Below are positions 9,418 through 18,283 of a DNA stretch of 64,000 bases, one piece after another (position 1 is the stretch's first letter; the number at the start of each line of letters is the position of its first letter). Made by a program: the position numbers and the translations under genes. Below the pieces are notes generated by a model that ran no database searches, was not told the origin of the DNA, and saw only the letters and a list, made by a program, of their open reading frames with translations. This DNA is from JAAYDY01 sp964500225 (lineage in GTDB: Bacteria > Planctomycetota > Phycisphaerae > FEN-1346 > JAACEH01): positions 124,001 to 188,000 of the forward strand of contig CAZCOA010000001.1 of assembly GCA_964500225.1 (NCBI GenBank), given 5' to 3'.

Positions 9418-11337
9418 ATGGAATGTGCTCGCTGTTTTTTCTCACGCGACGGACGCACCGACGAGAAAAAGTGCCGCGTCTGCGGACGCAGCTATCGTCC
9501 GTCGGTCAACGTGTACCTGGCTTTCATCACACTGACCTACCTGGTCTTCGTCGCCGAGTTCAGGTACTGCCTGACCGGTTTCCGTTTTGCCATCAAAGCG
9601 CGACCGTCGTTGGCCGTGTTCCACTGGCTGCGGTATCCCGTGGATATCCTGGAACACCCCGCGCTGATCCTCGTGATGGGCGGCCTGATGGCCTTGCTGG
9701 TGCTGGCGCCCGTGATGGTGTCGATGCTTCACGGCAAGCGAGGCGGCATCCTCCTGGCCGTCATCGCCCTGATGCTCGGGCCGAGTTGGCTTCTGGCCCT
9801 GCTGCTGGTGGCGAGCATCTGGATCGCCGGCGACTATCGCCTGCGACTTTCCAGCCGTACGCTCTCGGCCATCCTGGCCTGCGTGCCCGTGTGGTTGTTC
9901 TACCTCATCGGCAGCGCCGCCTCCGAAGACGTGGTCTTGCCCGGCGCCTACTATCTGCCGGCCCTGGCGGCCATCGTCATCGACATCGTCCTGATTGCCC
10001 TGATCGTGGCGGTGCTCCGCCGGCTTTCCTGGAATGCCCGCGTTGCCGGCGTCCTGCTGTTCATCTTGTGCGTCATTCCTATTGCCGCCCACAAGATCGC
10101 CGTCGGCGACGATGAGATCCGCTACGGCGTGTTCTCCAGGACATTCGGCCTGGCAAGCAACTACTTTGCCGACATTCCCCATTCGGCCGTGCGTGCCGAC
10201 ATCGAGGCCGAAATCAAGCGGGAGGCCGACGCCGACGCCGCGGCGGCGGGAGGCAATCCGGCCAAGACCGCGACGACGGAAACAACCGGACACCCATTGC
10301 AGGTGCCCGGCCTGGCGCCCGCTGCGGTGGACCGCAAGGCCCGCGAGATGCGACTGCGCGTCGCCTACGAAACCACGATCCTGGTCGAAAACCTCAGACG
10401 TCAGAAGGAAGCCGTCGGCCAGGCCTGCCGCCGTTACCTCGACGAGCATCCGAACACCCGCCATCGGGCGGACATCCTGTACGTCCTGGCGCGCAGTCTC
10501 GACATGGCCCTCGACACGCGGGGCCTACGCGACGAAAACCAAGAGCTCGACGGCGGCAACCTCACCGTTCACTTCGACGCGTCACGCATCGTGGGCCAAG
10601 AAAGCCTCGCGCTGTGGCAAATGCTGCGCGATCAATATCCCGAAAGCCCCTATGCTGCGGAAGCCTCGGTGAAGATAGCGGACTGCCTCGTGCGGCAGGG
10701 ACATCTCGACCAGGGCATGGCCGCCTACGACACGGTCCTGAAGGCATTCGCCGCCGTGGTCGATGAGCCGTCGGTGGACACCAAGGACCTGTCGGTGTTC
10801 ACGGACGTGCTGAAGGCAGGGTCGCTGCTTCGTCGCCGGGCCTGGCAGGAACGGGTCGAGCAACAGTATGCGGCCGCCCAGCGCGCCATGGCGTTTCTCC
10901 AGGAAAACCGCCGTCCGGACGGCAGCCACGATGCCGTGCTCAAGGAGTACCTGAGTCTGCCGCCATTTCTGCCGGCGGGCCGGCGTCGCGAGGAACTGGC
11001 CGCCCTGCTGGAGCGGGCCGGGCAGTCCCCGCTGGCCGACAACCTGGCCTACGAAATCGCCATGGCCGAACCGGTGGCGTTCACCCGTCGTAAGATGCTG
11101 ACCGACGTCAAGGACAAGTACGCCCGCGCCGACGGCGCCGCGATGGCGCTAGTGGCACTGGCTGAACTGGAAGCCTCGAACGAAAGCAATCGCATCGAAA
11201 GCCTCCGGCGAGCCATCGGCTACTGCGACGAGTTGATCCGCGACTACCACACCTCGTACCTGTCGCGCGTCGCCGAACAAAAAAGACGTCAGTACGAGCG
11301 ACTGCTGGAGACCCTCGGCCGCGGAGGATCCTCATGA
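9418..11337 (+). CDS. unknown membrane protein with N-terminal zinc ribbon and helical repeat tail
   Basis: This 639-residue protein is not recognised as a named family. It begins with two CxxC pairs (MECARCFF and KKCRVCGRSY), a probable zinc ribbon. About six hydrophobic segments follow (residues about 30-240, for example LILVMGGLMALLVLAPVMV and ALAAIVIDIVLIALIVAVL). From about 300 it is soluble and helical with TPR-like spacing (LYVLARSLDMAL, ASVKIADCLVRQGHLDQGMA), ending in a charged coiled segment. It lies 23 bases after menG and overlaps ubiX by four bases, so it is transcribed with the menaquinone genes. It could be a scaffold or stress-related protein; nothing in the sequence shows an enzyme activity. 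Confidence 0.8.
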   Translation: MECARCFFSRDGRTDEKKCRVCGRSYRPSVNVYLAFITLTYLVFVAEFRYCLTGFRFAIKARPSLAVFHWLRYPVDILEHPALILVMGGLMALLVLAPVMVSMLHGKRGGILLAVIALMLGPSWLLALLLVASIWIAGDYRLRLSSRTLSAILACVPVWLFYLIGSAASEDVVLPGAYYLPALAAIVIDIVLIALIVAVLRRLSWNARVAGVLLFILCVIPIAAHKIAVGDDEIRYGVFSRTFGLASNYFADIPHSAVRADIEAEIKREADADAAAAGGNPAKTATTETTGHPLQVPGLAPAAVDRKAREMRLRVAYETTILVENLRRQKEAVGQACRRYLDEHPNTRHRADILYVLARSLDMALDTRGLRDENQELDGGNLTVHFDASRIVGQESLALWQMLRDQYPESPYAAEASVKIADCLVRQGHLDQGMAAYDTVLKAFAAVVDEPSVDTKDLSVFTDVLKAGSLLRRRAWQERVEQQYAAAQRAMAFLQENRRPDGSHDAVLKEYLSLPPFLPAGRRREELAALLERAGQSPLADNLAYEIAMAEPVAFTRRKMLTDVKDKYARADGAAMALVALAELEASNESNRIESLRRAIGYCDELIRDYHTSYLSRVAEQKRRQYERLLETLGRGGSS

Positions 11338-11954
11338 GACGCTTCATCGTCGGCATGACCGGGGCCAGCGGCGCATGTTACGGCGTACGACTCGTGGAAC
11401 TGTTGGCCCGCAGCGGCGCCGAGGTCCACCTGATCGTAACTACGGCCGGCCGCACGGTCCTGGCGCAGGAGGCCGCCGCCGCATCGCGCGCCGTGGACCT
11501 TGTTGACGCCTTGTGGCCGGATGCGGCCGTGCAACGCCGGATTTGTCCGTACCCGATCGACGACGGCGCCGCCCCCCCGGCCAGCGGCTCCTGGCGACAC
11601 GACGGCATGGTCGTCTGCCCGTGCTCGATGAACACCCTCGGCGCGCTGGCCGCCGGCCTGGCCGACAACCTGCTGCGACGGGCCGCCATGGCCGCGCTGA
11701 AAGAGCGGCGACCTCTGATCGTCGTCCCGCGCGAAACGCCTCTGGCGACGATCATGATCGAGAACATGCTGCGGCTGGCGCAGGCCGGCGCTGTCGTCTT
11801 GCCGGCCATGCCGGCCTTCTATCACCGTCCCCACACGGTCGGCGACCTGGTGGATTTCGTCGCGGGGCGCGTCCTGGACATCCTGGGCGTCGCACACGAC
11901 CTGGCCGTCCGATGGCCGACCGACGCGACGCCGAGCGACACGCACACATGCTGA
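11334..11954 (+). CDS. ubiX: UbiX family flavin prenyltransferase
   Basis: This 206-residue flavoprotein of the UbiX/Pad1 family prenylates FMN to make the cofactor needed by UbiD decarboxylases. The N-terminus RRFIVGMTGASGACYGVRL is the classic FMN-binding start of the family, and the later PRETPLATIMIENMLRL (family consensus PRETPL) binds the flavin and prenyl phosphate. Length is normal. A short insert (about residues 65-85, QRRICPYPIDDGAAPPASG) sits before the CPCSMNTL motif. It overlaps its upstream neighbour by four bases and the UbiA-type gene by seven. Its partner UbiD is encoded in the same operon. Confidence 0.95.
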   Translation: MRRFIVGMTGASGACYGVRLVELLARSGAEVHLIVTTAGRTVLAQEAAAASRAVDLVDALWPDAAVQRRICPYPIDDGAAPPASGSWRHDGMVVCPCSMNTLGALAAGLADNLLRRAAMAALKERRPLIVVPRETPLATIMIENMLRLAQAGAVVLPAMPAFYHRPHTVGDLVDFVAGRVLDILGVAHDLAVRWPTDATPSDTHTC

Positions 11955-12841
11955 GCCGCCTGCGACTGCTCCTGGAGACGATCAAGTTTGCGCACACTCT
12001 GTTTGCGCTCCCGTTTGCCGTGGTGGCGGCGTTCTGGGCACGCGGCGGCCCGCCCGGATGGGCCGAGGCCGCTCTGCTGCTGGTCGCCATGGTGGCCGCA
12101 CGCACCGCCGCCATGGCCTGTAACCGCGTCGCCGACGCGCCACTGGACGCCCTGAATCCACGGACGCGCGACCGGGCAATCCCCTCCGGCAAACTCTCCG
12201 TTCGAAGCGTCGCCACGTTGGCGGTCGGGGCCGCCGTCGTCTTCATCGGCGCCGCCGCGGCGTTCCTGCCCCTGAGCAGCAACCCTTGGCCCGTGCGGCT
12301 CTGCGTCCCCGTGCTGGCCGTCCTCTGCGGCTACAGTTACACGAAGCGGTTTACGGTGACGTGCCACTGGGTGCTCGGCGCCGCCCTCGGGCTGGCCCCT
12401 GTGGGCGTATGGATCGCGCTGACCGGCCGCATCGGCGTAATGCCTCTTCTTCTCGGCACGGCCGTGGCCGTCTGGACCGCCGGCTTCGACATACTCTACA
12501 GCCTTCAGGACGTCGAACACGACCGCTCGTGCGGCCTCCACAGCGCGCCGGCGCGATGGGGCGCCCGTGCCGCCATCGCCGTTTCGCGCGCTTGCCACGC
12601 CGCCGCCATCGCGCTGCTTGCCACTCTATATCTGTGGTCTCGCAGCGTCGGAACCGATCGCCCTGTCGTCCTGGGGCCGTGGTATCTTGCGGCCGTGGCC
12701 GCTCTGGCCGCACTGCTGGTCTGGCAACACCGCCTCGTCCGGCCCGACGACCTGTCACGGATCGATCAGGCGTTCTTCACGGCCAACGCCGCCGGCAGCG
12801 TCGTCTTCGCCGTGCTGGCCGTAATCGACGTTCTGTTGTGA
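11948..12841 (+). CDS. ubiA: UbiA family prenyltransferase (MqnP-like)
   Basis: This 297-residue integral membrane prenyltransferase has about eight hydrophobic helices. The two aspartate-rich motifs that bind Mg-pyrophosphate are present as NRVADAPLDALNPRTRDR (NxxxDxxxD) and DILYSLQDVEHDRS (DxxxD). The N-terminal IKFAHTLFALPFAVVAAF is the usual start of the 4-hydroxybenzoate/naphthoate prenyltransferase group. In the futalosine pathway this enzyme (MqnP) attaches the polyprenyl chain to dihydroxynaphthoate before UbiD decarboxylation. The start ATG at 11948 overlaps the end of ubiX in another frame; the frame is open upstream but only as a shadow of ubiX. Confidence 0.93.
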   Translation: MLSRLRLLLETIKFAHTLFALPFAVVAAFWARGGPPGWAEAALLLVAMVAARTAAMACNRVADAPLDALNPRTRDRAIPSGKLSVRSVATLAVGAAVVFIGAAAAFLPLSSNPWPVRLCVPVLAVLCGYSYTKRFTVTCHWVLGAALGLAPVGVWIALTGRIGVMPLLLGTAVAVWTAGFDILYSLQDVEHDRSCGLHSAPARWGARAAIAVSRACHAAAIALLATLYLWSRSVGTDRPVVLGPWYLAAVAALAALLVWQHRLVRPDDLSRIDQAFFTANAAGSVVFAVLAVIDVLL

Positions 12842-12872
12842 CGCATCAACAACGACAAAGGATACGCACCTC

Positions 12873-14042
12873 GTGTTCAACGAACCCGCCGAAAGCAGCA
12901 TTTTCGAGTTCATGACTGATCCGGCGTTGGCGGACGTGTGCCGCCGCGTGATCGACGGGCAGCGGCTGCATGCCGAGGACGGCTTACTGCTGATGCGAAC
13001 GGCGGACCTGCCGACGGTCGGCCGCCTGGCATCGCTTGTGCGCCGCCGACGCAACGGCCGCATCACCTGGTACATCGTCAACCACCATATCAACTACACC
13101 AATGTATGCGAGAACCGGTGCCGGTTCTGTGCGTTTCACCGTGTGCCGGGGGCCGAAGGCGCCTACACGATGACGGTGGACGACGTGGTAGCCGAGGCTC
13201 GTGCGCTGGACGTCTCGGGGGCCACCGAACTGCATCTTGTCGGCGGACTGCACCCGGATCTGCCGCTAGACTACTACATCGAGATGCTCTCGCGGTTGCA
13301 CGCGATGTGGCCGCAGGTGCATCTTCAGGCGTTCACGGCGGTGGAGATCGCCCACTTGGCCGACACGTCGGGACAAGCGGTGCGCGACGTACTGACCGTG
13401 TTGCGCGACGCCGGTCTGGGCAGCCTGCCCGGCGGCGGGGCCGAGATCTTCGCTCCGCGCGTCCGGCAGGCCCTCTGCCCGCGAAAAATCTCCGCCGAAC
13501 GGTGGCTCGACGTGATGGCCACGGCCCACGATCTCGGCATCCCCTCGAACGCGACCATGCTCTACGGCCACATCGAGCGGCCCGAAGAGATCATCGACCA
13601 CATGCTCCGCCTGCGTCAATTGCAGGACCGTACGGGCGGCTTCATGACGTTCATCCCCCTGGCCTTTCATCCGCACCACACCGAGCTGGCCGCTTCGTCC
13701 GCGCAGCCCCTGCGCCGGACCTCCGGCACGACGGCCTACGACGACCTGCGGGCCCTGGCCGTCGGGCGGTTGATGCTCGACAATGTGCCGCACGTCAAGG
13801 CGTTTTGGATCATGCTCGGCCTGGAATTAGCCCAGCTCAGTCAGCATTTCGGCGTGGACGACATCGACGGCACGGTGGTCCGGGAGCGGATCACGCACGC
13901 CGCCGGCGCCGCCACGCCGCAATCGCTCACGGTGGATGAGATCCGCGCGATGATCCTGGACGCCGGCTACGAGCCGCAGGAACGCAATACCGTGTATCGC
14001 CGCGTGGTGCGCCACGGCAATACGTGGCACCTGGAATCGTAA
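12873..14042 (+). CDS. mqnE: aminofutalosine synthase MqnE (radical SAM)
   Basis: This 389-residue radical SAM enzyme makes aminofutalosine from an enolpyruvyl-benzoate and SAM, the committing step of the futalosine menaquinone pathway. The [4Fe-4S] cluster motif CENRCRFC (C-x3-C-x2-C) lies in NHHINYTNVCENRCRFCAF. LPGGGAEIFAPRVRQ and IPSNATMLYGHIE are signatures of MqnE rather than MqnC. The start is GTG at 12873 with AAAGGA about 10 bases upstream. It is the last gene of the operon, 31 bases after ubiA. mqnA, mqnB, mqnC and mqnD are not in this window. Confidence 0.93.
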   Translation: MFNEPAESSIFEFMTDPALADVCRRVIDGQRLHAEDGLLLMRTADLPTVGRLASLVRRRRNGRITWYIVNHHINYTNVCENRCRFCAFHRVPGAEGAYTMTVDDVVAEARALDVSGATELHLVGGLHPDLPLDYYIEMLSRLHAMWPQVHLQAFTAVEIAHLADTSGQAVRDVLTVLRDAGLGSLPGGGAEIFAPRVRQALCPRKISAERWLDVMATAHDLGIPSNATMLYGHIERPEEIIDHMLRLRQLQDRTGGFMTFIPLAFHPHHTELAASSAQPLRRTSGTTAYDDLRALAVGRLMLDNVPHVKAFWIMLGLELAQLSQHFGVDDIDGTVVRERITHAAGAATPQSLTVDEIRAMILDAGYEPQERNTVYRRVVRHGNTWHLES

Positions 14043-14056
14043 GCCCCGGGTCATGG

Positions 14057-14085
14057 GCGGCACGGTGCATTTTACCGAGCCGCCG
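14057..14085 (+). terminator. hairpin at the end of the menaquinone operon
   Basis: GGCGGCACGGT (14057-14067) pairs with ACCGAGCCGCC (14075-14085) over 11 positions with one A-A mismatch and a 7-base loop, starting 15 bases after the mqnE stop. There is no T-run after it, so it may be a processing or RNA-protecting hairpin instead of an intrinsic terminator. Confidence 0.35.
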
Positions 14086-14243
14086 AGACGCCTTCCGGGT
14101 TCCAATGGTACAAGAGCCCTGACACCGTCGGGATACGGACAACGGACACCCTTTGCAGCGCGACACCTGGACACACTCCGCCAACCGTCCTCATATCGGT
14201 GGCAGCCAGCGCATGGGTACTGAACGAAAAGGAGGATGCGGGT

Positions 14244-16163
14244 ATGATCAGGTCCATGGCCATCGGGTTGTGTGCGGCGCTGCTCGTGTCTGGCGCGGTC
14301 CAGGCTCAGGACGAGGTGGCAGCCGGGAGCAAGTCGTTGACCTTCGAGGGCGTGAAAGCCCTGGAGGGCCTGACCCTCAGCGGAGACGTGGCCGCGGATG
14401 CAGGCAAGGGCCGCGGCGAGAGCACCGCGCTGCGCGTCGGGCCCGGCGGCAAGGCCGTATGGCGGTTCGCCGACGTGGGGACCTCAGGTACGGTCGAAAT
14501 GTGGGTGTTCGAGGATGGCACGCAGCGCGGCGACCCGAAGGCCTATGGGGCCGGGCCGCTGTGGGGTGTGAGCGACGCCGACGGAGCGCCGGCGTTGCTC
14601 GTCGGGCCGGTGTACGCCTCGTATTTGGCGGGCAACACGACATACGCTTCGTCCGACGTGATTCCCGACAGCGCGGAACGTCCGTGGCAGCAGGTTCAGT
14701 ACCTGGGCGTCAAGCGTGACAAGGGCTGGCACAAATGGACTTTCCAGCTCGATCCGGACAAGGGCATGAGCCTTCTGTGCGACGACAAGCCGATCCGCGA
14801 GTTCGTCAAGGACAAGATTCGTTTGAACGCCGTCCGTGGCGTCGTGATCCTCGGCGACGAGGCCAAAGACGGCGGACAAACGGTATGGATCGACGACATG
14901 ACAGCCACGCCCGGCGCGCCGATGCGGTCGGAGCCGCTGTGGCCTCCGCCGCCGCCCGAGGGGTTGGCCGTCGTGCCGCCACCCGAGGAGCAGACAGCCA
15001 CGCCCTATGCCCGGTGGCCGAACGGCCCGTCGCGCGATCCCGGCTATTTCCCGATCGCCGTCTGGTTGCAGGATCCGGCGCGGGCCGCCCAGTACAAGGC
15101 TGCGGGCATCAACCTCTACATCGGCCTCTGGAACGGCCCCACCGAGGAGCAACTGGCCGAACTGAAAAGGCAGGACATGCCCGTGATCTGCAGCCAGAAC
15201 GAGGTAGGGCTGAAACACATCGACGATCCGATCATCGTGGGCTGGATGCACGACGACGAGCCGGACAACGCGCACAAGTTCGACGAGTATTGGAAGCGCG
15301 ACAAGGAGAAAATCAAAGAAGCGTGGCCGGAACTTTACGCGTCGCAGCAGCTCGACAAGAAGGACTACACGGGTTACGGACCGCCGGTGCCGCCAAAGTG
15401 GATCGTGCGCGACTACGAAGCGATTCGAAGCAAGGACCCGAGCCGCCCCGTGTTTCTGAACCTCGGTTGCGGCGTCGCCTGGGACGAGTACGTCGGCCGC
15501 GGCGAACGCACGGCCAAGCTCGAAGATTATCCCGAGTACATCAAAGGGTGCGACATCGTTTCGTACGACGTGTACCCGGTGACCACGGGGCAACTGGCGA
15601 GCCAGTTGTGGTATCAGGCGCGCGGCGTCGCCCGTTTGCGGCAATGGACCGAGGACCGCAAACCGGTCTGGAACTGCCTCGAATGCACGGGAATGTCGGA
15701 CGTAAACGTCAAGCCGACGCCCCACCAAGTAAAGGCCCAGGCGTGGATGTCGCTGATTCACGGCAGCCGCGGGCTGATCTACTTCGTGCACCAGTTCAAC
15801 CCGTTCAACGAGGCGGCGCTGCTGTCGGACGCTGAGATGCTGGCGGCGGTAACGGCACTCAACCGGCAGATTCACGCCCTGGCGCCGGTGCTGAACAGCC
15901 CGACCGTGGCCGGTGCGGTGACGGTCGCGTCGAGCGAACCGCACACGCCGGTCCACGCCATCGTCAAGCGGCACGACGGGGCGACGTACGTGTTCGCCGT
16001 TTCGATGTACAGCCGCAGAACCGAGGCGACCTTCACGGTGACGGGCCTGCCGGCAGCAGCCAAGGCCGAGGTTCTCGGCGAGGGCCGCTCCATCGACGTG
16101 GCCGGCGGCATCTTCAAGGACGCCTTCGCGGGTCACGAGGTGCACCTGTACCGGATTCGGTAG
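14244..16163 (+). CDS. exported glycoside hydrolase-like protein
   Basis: This 639-residue protein starts with a clear signal peptide (MIRSMAIGLCAALLVSGAVQAQ, cut after AQA) and has an excellent ribosome binding site (GGAGG 9 bases before the ATG at 14244); an ATG 15 codons earlier has none. Residues about 25-220 look like a concanavalin-type beta-sandwich (TSGTVEMWVFEDGTQ, QTVWIDDMTATPG). Residues about 270-560 look like a TIM-barrel with glycosidase-style segments (IVGWMHDDEPDN, CDIVSYDVYPVTTG, VWNCLECTGM), and the C-terminus is a small beta domain. The glycosidase assignment is inferred from fold-like segments; possible catalytic acids are in HDDEPDN and CLECTG. The substrate is unknown. 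It ends with a strong terminator. Confidence 0.7.
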   Translation: MIRSMAIGLCAALLVSGAVQAQDEVAAGSKSLTFEGVKALEGLTLSGDVAADAGKGRGESTALRVGPGGKAVWRFADVGTSGTVEMWVFEDGTQRGDPKAYGAGPLWGVSDADGAPALLVGPVYASYLAGNTTYASSDVIPDSAERPWQQVQYLGVKRDKGWHKWTFQLDPDKGMSLLCDDKPIREFVKDKIRLNAVRGVVILGDEAKDGGQTVWIDDMTATPGAPMRSEPLWPPPPPEGLAVVPPPEEQTATPYARWPNGPSRDPGYFPIAVWLQDPARAAQYKAAGINLYIGLWNGPTEEQLAELKRQDMPVICSQNEVGLKHIDDPIIVGWMHDDEPDNAHKFDEYWKRDKEKIKEAWPELYASQQLDKKDYTGYGPPVPPKWIVRDYEAIRSKDPSRPVFLNLGCGVAWDEYVGRGERTAKLEDYPEYIKGCDIVSYDVYPVTTGQLASQLWYQARGVARLRQWTEDRKPVWNCLECTGMSDVNVKPTPHQVKAQAWMSLIHGSRGLIYFVHQFNPFNEAALLSDAEMLAAVTALNRQIHALAPVLNSPTVAGAVTVASSEPHTPVHAIVKRHDGATYVFAVSMYSRRTEATFTVTGLPAAAKAEVLGEGRSIDVAGGIFKDAFAGHEVHLYRIR

Positions 16164-16241
16164 CGGGAACCGGCACACGGATAGCGGAAAAGCAACGCCC
16201 CCGAGGGCGCTGACGTCTTTTGGCTGGAGGTTCCCTTCGGA

Positions 16242-16274
16242 AAAGCCCCTGCCCTGCGCGACAGGGGCTTTCTG
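16242..16274 (+). terminator. intrinsic terminator
   Basis: AAAGCCCCTG (16242-16251) and CAGGGGCTTT (16262-16271) form a perfect 10-bp stem with a 10-base loop, followed by TCT. It lies 78 bases after the stop of the exported glycosidase-like gene and before the cysteine synthase promoter. Confidence 0.85.
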
Positions 16275-16320
16275 CTCCTTGCCCCCTGCCCCATGAATAC
16301 CGTTTCAGAAACCGACGGCC

Positions 16321-16349
16321 TTGCCCTGCGGCGCGGCCCGCGATACCAT
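16321..16349 (+). promoter_or_regulatory. possible promoter of the cysteine synthase gene
   Basis: TTGCCC (16321-16326), a 17-base spacer and TACCAT (16344-16349) precede the GTG start by about 44 bases. Both boxes are imperfect. Confidence 0.35.
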
Positions 16350-16392
16350 GACATCTCGCGGATCGCATAGCGCGCTTTCAGGAGACATATAC

Positions 16393-17313
16393 GTGGCCGG
16401 AATCTTTGAAAGCATCACCCAGACCGTGGGGCACACCCCGCTGGTGCAGGTGCGCCGCCTGACGCCGGGCGCGGCCCGTGTGTACGCGAAACTGGAGTAC
16501 TTCAACCCGTTGTCGAGCGTCAAGGACCGCATCGGCGTGGCGATGATCGACGCCGCCGAGCGCGACGGCCGCATCGCTCCGGGAGGCGACGTCATCGAGC
16601 CGACCAGCGGCAACACGGGCATTGCCCTGGCGTTCGTCTGCGCCGCACGCGGGTACAAGCTCACGTTGACCATGCCCGAGAGCATGAGCGTCGAGCGTCG
16701 GCGGCTCCTGGGCGCGCTGGGGGCGCGCCTCGTACTGACTCCGGCAGCCGAAGGCATGAGCGGCGCCATCCGCCGCGCCGCCGAACTCTGCCGCGAGAAT
16801 CCCGCCGCGTTCATGCCCAACCAGTTCGAGAATCCGGCGAACCCGGAGATTCACTGCCGCACGACCGGGCCGGAGATCTGGAACGACACCGACGGCCGCA
16901 TCGACATCCTGGTCGCGGGCGTGGGCACTGGCGGTACGATCACCGGCGCGGGCGAGTATCTCAAGGACCGCAAGCCCTCGGTCCGCCTCGTGGCCGTCGA
17001 ACCGGCGGCTTCGCCGGTCCTGAGCGGCGGACGGCCCGGCAAGCACGCGATCCAAGGCATCGGCGCAGGTTTCGTCCCCAAGGTGCTCAACCGGGCGATC
17101 CTCGACGAAGTGATCCCCGTGAGCGACGACGACGCCTTTGCCATGGCCCGCCGCGCACCGCGCGAGGAAGGACTCCTGGTGGGCATCTCCAGCGGCGCAG
17201 CACTGCATGCCGCCGCTCTCCTGGCTGCCAGGCCGGAAAACCAAGGCAAGACCATTGTCGTGATCGTTCCCAGTTGCGGTGAACGTTATCTAAGCACGCC
17301 GCTCTTCTCCTGA
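16393..17313 (+). CDS. cysK: cysteine synthase A (O-acetylserine sulfhydrylase)
   Basis: This 306-residue PLP enzyme makes cysteine from O-acetylserine and sulfide. The PLP lysine is in NPLSSVKDRIG, the substrate loop is EPTSGNTGIALA, the phosphate-binding loop is GVGTGGTITGAGEYL and the conserved SSGAA follows. The start is the GTG at 16393 with AGGAGA eight bases upstream, which gives the family length; the open frame 24 codons upstream has no ribosome binding site. A PHP phosphoesterase follows after 22 bases. A CysM or cystathionine beta-synthase-like role cannot be excluded, but length and motifs favour CysK. Confidence 0.93.
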   Translation: MAGIFESITQTVGHTPLVQVRRLTPGAARVYAKLEYFNPLSSVKDRIGVAMIDAAERDGRIAPGGDVIEPTSGNTGIALAFVCAARGYKLTLTMPESMSVERRRLLGALGARLVLTPAAEGMSGAIRRAAELCRENPAAFMPNQFENPANPEIHCRTTGPEIWNDTDGRIDILVAGVGTGGTITGAGEYLKDRKPSVRLVAVEPAASPVLSGGRPGKHAIQGIGAGFVPKVLNRAILDEVIPVSDDDAFAMARRAPREEGLLVGISSGAALHAAALLAARPENQGKTIVVIVPSCGERYLSTPLFS

Positions 17314-17335
17314 GCGGCCCAGCACCGGAGCCGAT

Positions 17336-18202
17336 GTGCCTGACGACCCTCGACGCGTTGACCTGCACATTCACACCACGGCTAGCGACGGCCTGTACGC
17401 CCCCTCGGAGATTGTCCGTCGCGCCGCCGAGGCCGGGCTGACGGCCATCGCCGTCACCGACCACGACACCGTGGCCGGTCTGGACGAGGCCCTCGACGCC
17501 GGTCGGCGCATCGGATTGGAAGTCCTGACGGGCACGGAGATCAGCGCCGAGTTTCCCAATGGGACGATGCATATCCTCGGCTACGGCTTCGATCTGCGCC
17601 ACCCGGCCCTGATCGACGCACTCCAGAAGTATCGCCGCTTCCGCGACGAGCGCAATCCGCAGATTCTGGCCAAGCTGGCCGAACTGGGCATGCCCATTCG
17701 TTACGAGGACGTTCTGGCGAAAGCCGGCGGCGAATCGGTCGGACGGCCGCACATCGCCCAGGCCCTCCTCGAGGCCGGTTACGTCGCCAGTGTGGATCAG
17801 GCCTTCCAGCTCTACCTGGCCCGCGGATGTCCCGCCTACGTAAACCGCCAGCGCGTTTCGCCCGAGGAGGCCATCCGCATGATCCGCGACGCCGGAGGGG
17901 TCGCCGTCCTGGCCCACGCCGGGCAGCTCAAGCGGACCATGCAGGAGGTGCGGCGGATTGTCGCCAGCCTGGCCGCCGCCGGCCTCGACGGCATCGAGGT
18001 CTGGCACCCCGACCATTCCGCCGACGACATGCGCGCCCTGGCGGTCCTGGCCCGCCAACTCGGCCTTGCGGCCACCGGCGGCACCGATTACCACGGCCAC
18101 GTCCGCGAAGACGTCCGCCTGGGCGTCGGCCGAGGCAACCTGGCCGTCGGCTACGAAGCCGTGGAGGCCGTCCGCGCCCGCCTGCCCGCGCGAAGTGGTT
18201 GA
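17336..18202 (+). CDS. PHP domain phosphoesterase (RNase AM / TrpH type)
   Basis: This 288-residue protein of the PHP family has the four metal-binding motifs VDLHIHTTASDG, AVTDHDTVAG, HAGQ and GGTDYHGHV. The arrangement matches the YciV/TrpH (RNase AM) group, which removes phosphate from 3',5'-nucleoside bisphosphates or degrades short RNA 5' ends. The start is GTG at 17336 with CCGGAG upstream; an ATG overlapping it by two bases is in another frame. It lies 22 bases after cysK. Family assignment is secure, but the exact substrate is not shown by sequence. Confidence 0.9.
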   Translation: MPDDPRRVDLHIHTTASDGLYAPSEIVRRAAEAGLTAIAVTDHDTVAGLDEALDAGRRIGLEVLTGTEISAEFPNGTMHILGYGFDLRHPALIDALQKYRRFRDERNPQILAKLAELGMPIRYEDVLAKAGGESVGRPHIAQALLEAGYVASVDQAFQLYLARGCPAYVNRQRVSPEEAIRMIRDAGGVAVLAHAGQLKRTMQEVRRIVASLAAAGLDGIEVWHPDHSADDMRALAVLARQLGLAATGGTDYHGHVREDVRLGVGRGNLAVGYEAVEAVRARLPARSG

Positions 18203-18227
18203 GTCCGCGGCACCGGACCGCTACAAT
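18199..18227 (+). promoter_or_regulatory. promoter of ndk
   Basis: TTGAGT (18199-18204) overlaps the stop codon of the PHP gene and is followed by a 17-base spacer and TACAAT (18222-18227). Transcription would begin near 18234, 50 bases before the TTG start of ndk. Confidence 0.55.
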
Positions 18228-18283
18228 AGGCTCGTTGCACCTCCGTGTGCCGCACAACACATGACACGCTTAAGGAGATTGCC

